Of a stretch of DNA of 16,633 nt, positions 13,378 through 16,633 are shown one piece after another. The position numbers and the translations under genes are program-made. Where the stretch lies: positions 1 through 16,633 of the forward strand of contig JAFUWP010000308.1 of assembly GCA_017483405.1 (NCBI GenBank), given 5' to 3'. Every line of letters begins with the position of its first letter. Position 1 is the stretch's first letter. The DNA comes from Oscillospiraceae bacterium. GTDB taxonomy: Bacteria > Bacillota > Clostridia > Oscillospirales > Ruminococcaceae. The notes beneath the pieces are model-generated. The model was not told where the DNA came from and searched no databases. It saw nothing but the letters and a program-made list of their open reading frames with translations.

Positions 13378-15635
13378 TGTGCAATATCACCCATGACGAT
13401 GCCTCTGCCGTTGGTGGCGAAGTAGACTCTGCCATAGACACGGCTGTCTCCGGTGATGAAGCTTGTCAGATTGCCGAACAGATGATTTTCATCATTGATG
13501 CGCTCCCATGTGAGGCCTTTATCGGCAGAACGATAGATGCCGTCTCCCTGACCGGCATCGCCCATCGCGTAGATGACCGGATAATCATTTTCCGATTTCG
13601 GCGCACCGAACCCGATAGCTCTGAAATCAATATTCTTGATGGAAGTGAAAGACTGACCGCTGTCTTCGGAATACATCAGGAGTGTACCACTGCACAGCCA
13701 GACATTGCCTTCTTTTCCGACAACTGTCTGAATATTCGCTTTATCGGCGATAAGCTGACCAGTAGATTCAAACTTGACACCGCCGTCAGCAGAAAGATAG
13801 AACATGCCATTATAGGCGGCATAGAATTTCTGCGGATTCACTCTGTCAGCACAAATCTGCGCGCCATAGCCTAAGCCCTCGACATAGTACCACTTATCAT
13901 TCTGGATATTATACTGATAGATATTAGAATTGCCGGTATTGGCCGGAGTCCAGATAATGACAGAACCATCCGCACTCATGCAGACTCTGCCGCCCTCTAC
14001 TTTTTCGGGGACGTTCGGAACGGGATTCCATGTCTGACCGCCGTCAGTTGTGAACCATAACGGCTTGAGTTTATCCTGAACAGCATAAACAGCACAGTCC
14101 GCATTTTCATAAGCGACATCCAAATCAGTAGGATTATTGCCGGAGGCACTTCCCATAAAATGCGCATCATCAGGGCAGACAGACACATCGAGATGAGAAA
14201 AGCCTGTCAAATCCCCCATGATAGAGTATAACTGCGGCTGACCTTCCTGATAATTCGGGGAAAGCATCTGATAAACAGCCGTTTCTTCGAGTCCGTAAGC
14301 GGCAAAAGAAATGACAACATCCTTATCAGAGCCTAAATCAGTGATATTTTCAGTACAGTAGATAGTCGCGCCAGTTCCGTACATGACCTCATCGGAATTG
14401 AACGGATTAATATTGATGTCCGCTGTCCACCAGCCTGTTTTGGCTTCATCGCGCCCCCATGTAAGCCAGTCAGCTTTCTGGACGTTCATAGTATAATGTT
14501 TTTCATGATTTTTGGTATCGAACAGGCCTTGCCATGTCTGACCGCCATCTGTAGAGCGATATACATTATCACCGTTATCCGACCAGTAGCCGAGTGTGCA
14601 GACCACAAGGGTATCCGGATTCTGCTTATCCGTGGAAACCGCACCGAAACCGCCGTATCTGCCGTCATCGAGATTGGGGGTAATATCCGTGAAAGCACCA
14701 TCCTGATAGACGCAGACAGCACCATTCTGAGGACTCATATTAGGGCCGCAGTTATCGGAATAAGAAAGATATAATTTCCCATCCGTTGAGAATGCACCAT
14801 GCAGAGGATACATACCGGCCAGATTTGTCGGGAGTGCGTTCCATGATGCACCGTTATCGGAGGAAGTATAAATACAGTTTCCGTCTTTCTGCGCAACACC
14901 GACATAAATATCATTATTAACAAGATTGAATTCTACCCATATAATACCGATGGCATTGCCTTCCTGAGAGTAATCGCCTTTTGTCGGGAAGGAATCGACT
15001 TCGCTCCAGTTTTTGCCGAAGTCTTCGGATTTCCAGAGTCCGGCATTTCGAGTGCCCATATAGATGATATTATTTTCCACCGGATTGACTTTCAGGCGTT
15101 CGCCCGTGCCTCTGCCGGAATTGTTTGCACCGCAGTCGAAGGGCATATCATGCTGTTCCCATGTTTCGCCGTAATCATCGGAAACGAGGACAGCCCCGTG
15201 ATTGCCCATATACGTACCGCCGAGCGCATAGACTCTGCCGGCATCGACAGGGTCGGCGGCGATACTTTCAATGCCGATTAAATTCCAGTTATCCGAACCG
15301 AGATGGTCAGTAATCGCTTTCCATCTTTGTTCGGATTCGACCCATCTGTAAGCACCGCCGATGTCAGTACGCGCATAGATGAGATTTTCTTCGGCTTCGC
15401 TGTAGACGATGCCTGTCACATAACCGCCGCCGCCGATGGCGACATTACTCCATGAATAGGCATCCTCTGAGATTCTGGAATTTGTTTCAGGATTCGGCTG
15501 TTCCGTATCGGTGTTATCGCTCTGATTAGCGGAAGGTTCAGCGGAACTGTTTGCAGTTTCGTTATGACTGCATCCGGCAAGCATCAGAGCGGCGGCCAGA
15601 CAGAGAGCAAACAGGATATATTTTTTTCTTATCAT
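13374..15635 (-). CDS. GH74 xyloglucanase, lipoprotein
   Basis: GH74 enzymes cleave the beta-1,4-glucan backbone of xyloglucan. The 753-residue protein starts with a lipoprotein signal peptide and lipobox LAGC (Cys22), then a Ser/Asn/Glu-rich linker to about residue 60. The rest is the double seven-bladed propeller with eight Asp-box motifs of the type SxDxGxxW (for example STDGGQTW and TTDGGQTW). The predicted catalytic aspartates are Asp91 (RTDIGGAYRW) and Asp475 (MGDLTGFSH). It has no dockerin or carbohydrate-binding module, so it should be held on the cell surface by its lipid. The Shine-Dalgarno AAAGGAGA precedes ATG at 15633-15635. The gene starts 32 bases after GH36, and its stop overlaps the GH25 start. 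Endo versus exo action cannot be decided by eye. Confidence 0.93.
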   Translation of the reverse strand: MIRKKYILFALCLAAALMLAGCSHNETANSSAEPSANQSDNTDTEQPNPETNSRISEDAYSWSNVAIGGGGYVTGIVYSEAEENLIYARTDIGGAYRWVESEQRWKAITDHLGSDNWNLIGIESIAADPVDAGRVYALGGTYMGNHGAVLVSDDYGETWEQHDMPFDCGANNSGRGTGERLKVNPVENNIIYMGTRNAGLWKSEDFGKNWSEVDSFPTKGDYSQEGNAIGIIWVEFNLVNNDIYVGVAQKDGNCIYTSSDNGASWNALPTNLAGMYPLHGAFSTDGKLYLSYSDNCGPNMSPQNGAVCVYQDGAFTDITPNLDDGRYGGFGAVSTDKQNPDTLVVCTLGYWSDNGDNVYRSTDGGQTWQGLFDTKNHEKHYTMNVQKADWLTWGRDEAKTGWWTADININPFNSDEVMYGTGATIYCTENITDLGSDKDVVISFAAYGLEETAVYQMLSPNYQEGQPQLYSIMGDLTGFSHLDVSVCPDDAHFMGSASGNNPTDLDVAYENADCAVYAVQDKLKPLWFTTDGGQTWNPVPNVPEKVEGGRVCMSADGSVIIWTPANTGNSNIYQYNIQNDKWYYVEGLGYGAQICADRVNPQKFYAAYNGMFYLSADGGVKFESTGQLIADKANIQTVVGKEGNVWLCSGTLLMYSEDSGQSFTSIKNIDFRAIGFGAPKSENDYPVIYAMGDAGQGDGIYRSADKGLTWERINDENHLFGNLTSFITGDSRVYGRVYFATNGRGIVMGDIAQ

Positions 15636-15667
15636 AAATCTGTCTCCTTTTTATTATTTATATTTAT

Positions 15668-16633
15668 TTATGAATCAGAGGTTTCGAGAGTGATATGAAG
15701 CAGTCTGCTGACACCATCGCCCCACATCGGCTCGATGGGCAGGCCGATTTTCATGAGCTGACCGCCGGTATAGCGTTTTCCGTCAAGAAGATAATATCCC
15801 TCAGGGATAAGACCCTGCAATTTCAGATGTTTTCTGGCCTGATTGGCCTGATTGCGAATCTGGATGACAGTCACAAGGGTTTCGGTATGTTCCGTGCTGA
15901 CAAACTGCCATGCAATCCAGAAATCATTATGCATCAAACGATAAAAGCGGCCTTCTCTTGTGAGATGGGAATACTGATGATATAATTTCAATTGTTCCTG
16001 AATCAGCTTGACATGTTTATCAGTCAGGCGCATCAGGTCGAGTTCATAGCCGAATGTTCCGGCAAGAGCGACATGTGCTCTGGTCATGAAATCGGTATGT
16101 CTGCCGACAGTATGATTCGGACATACGGAGATATGTGCGCCCATACAGGAGGGCGGATAACAGAGGGATGTACCAAGCTGAATTTCAGCTCTGTCGCAGG
16201 CATCCGTATTATCAGAGCACCAGATTTGCGGACTGTAGTAGAGCATTCCGCAGTCGAACCGTCCGCCGCCGCCGGCGCAGTTTTCAAGAAGTAAATCCGG
16301 AAAAGTTTTCAGCAATTGTTCCTGAAGTTCATACACGCCGAGGATATAGCGATGAAAGAATTCTTTCTGCCGGTGCGGAGGGAGTGTCGGACTGTAAGCC
16401 TCTGTAATCTGGCGGTTCATATCCCATTTCACGTAGGAAACATCAGCCTCATGGATAATATCGGCCATGCTTTTGAACAGATATTTCCGGACTTCGGGTC
16501 TGGTCATATCGAGAACGCACTGATTGCGTGAAAGTGTCATATCACGGTCAGGAATCTGTACTGCCCAGTCGGGATGTTTCCGGAACAGCATACTATCCTG
16601 CGAAATCATTTCCGGCTCGAACCACAGGCCGAA
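15668..16633 (-). CDS. GH36 alpha-galactosidase, C-terminal part (5' end outside window)
   Basis: About 321 residues are visible. The frame is open to the window edge, and the first residues, FGLWFEPEM, are the conserved GH36 core, so the start lies beyond 16633; full enzymes are about 700-750 residues. Visible motifs are YVKWDMNR with the nucleophile Asp, ENCAGGGGRFD, and IWCSDNTDACDR with the acid/base Asp, followed by the small C-terminal beta domain. The enzyme hydrolyses terminal alpha-1,6-galactose from raffinose-type sugars or galactomannan fragments. No signal peptide can be judged. It is first among the visible genes of the operon running through GH74 to the cyclase, with only 32 bases to GH74 and no terminator between. 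Confidence 0.95.
   Translation of the reverse strand, partial: FGLWFEPEMISQDSMLFRKHPDWAVQIPDRDMTLSRNQCVLDMTRPEVRKYLFKSMADIIHEADVSYVKWDMNRQITEAYSPTLPPHRQKEFFHRYILGVYELQEQLLKTFPDLLLENCAGGGGRFDCGMLYYSPQIWCSDNTDACDRAEIQLGTSLCYPPSCMGAHISVCPNHTVGRHTDFMTRAHVALAGTFGYELDLMRLTDKHVKLIQEQLKLYHQYSHLTREGRFYRLMHNDFWIAWQFVSTEHTETLVTVIQIRNQANQARKHLKLQGLIPEGYYLLDGKRYTGGQLMKIGLPIEPMWGDGVSRLLHITLETSDS

Overview
The window looks like the chromosome of a fibre-degrading Ruminococcus or close relative (Oscillospiraceae, Firmicutes). The main evidence is a secreted GH5 glycanase ending in a Thr/Glu-rich linker and a type I dockerin, which is the cellulosome architecture of this group. Supporting evidence is Firmicutes-type ribosome binding sites, TTGACA/TATAAT promoters often with an extended -10, a gpr spore-protease gene next to rpsT as in Bacillus and Clostridium, and a cytoplasmic BspA-type leucine-rich-repeat protein. 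No tRNA, rRNA, transposase, CRISPR array or phage gene is visible. The DNA is densely coding. No gene-free stretch exceeds 300 bases; the longest is about 250 bases, between rpsT and gpr.

Layout. Bases 1-1110 (+) hold the C-terminal part of a Na/phosphate cotransporter with a PhoU-like domain. A perfect-consensus promoter then drives a small DUF1294 membrane protein (1193-1474) and probably the LRR protein (1507-2616). A DUF378 membrane protein (2711-2947) has a strong hairpin in its 5' leader and shares a bidirectional terminator with rpsT (3020-3274, -). rpsT has an extended -10 promoter and a ~140-nt leader with three hairpins. Divergent from it is gpr (3529-4356), followed by the dockerin-bearing GH5 enzyme (4472-6466), which has its own promoter and terminator. 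prfB (RF2) converges on GH5 and lacks the programmed frameshift. Upstream of prfB on the minus strand lies a probable four-gene unit read from 10263 down to 7725: a PPP-type phosphoesterase, a four-helix membrane protein, an uncharacterised acidic protein and an SGNH hydrolase.

The right part (16633 down to 10376, all minus) is a tightly packed unit: GH36 alpha-galactosidase (cut by the window edge), GH74 xyloglucanase lipoprotein, membrane-anchored GH25 muramidase, mannose-6-phosphate isomerase and a seven-helix diguanylate cyclase. GH74/GH25 and GH25/manA each overlap by 4 bases (GTGA and ATGA), which suggests coupled translation. A strong terminator overlaps the cyclase stop codon.

Working together. 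GH5 (secreted, dockerin) and GH74 (cell-surface lipoprotein) fit hemicellulose or beta-glucan attack by two anchoring routes. GH36 would remove alpha-galactosyl groups. ManA feeds mannose-6-P into glycolysis. GH25 could remodel peptidoglycan, and the cyclase would add c-di-GMP signalling; these last two links are inferred from gene order only. The most unusual points are this combined operon, the rpsT and DUF378 leaders, a TCCGGA palindrome recurring inside promoter spacers, and an SGNH hydrolase whose block III Asn is Lys.
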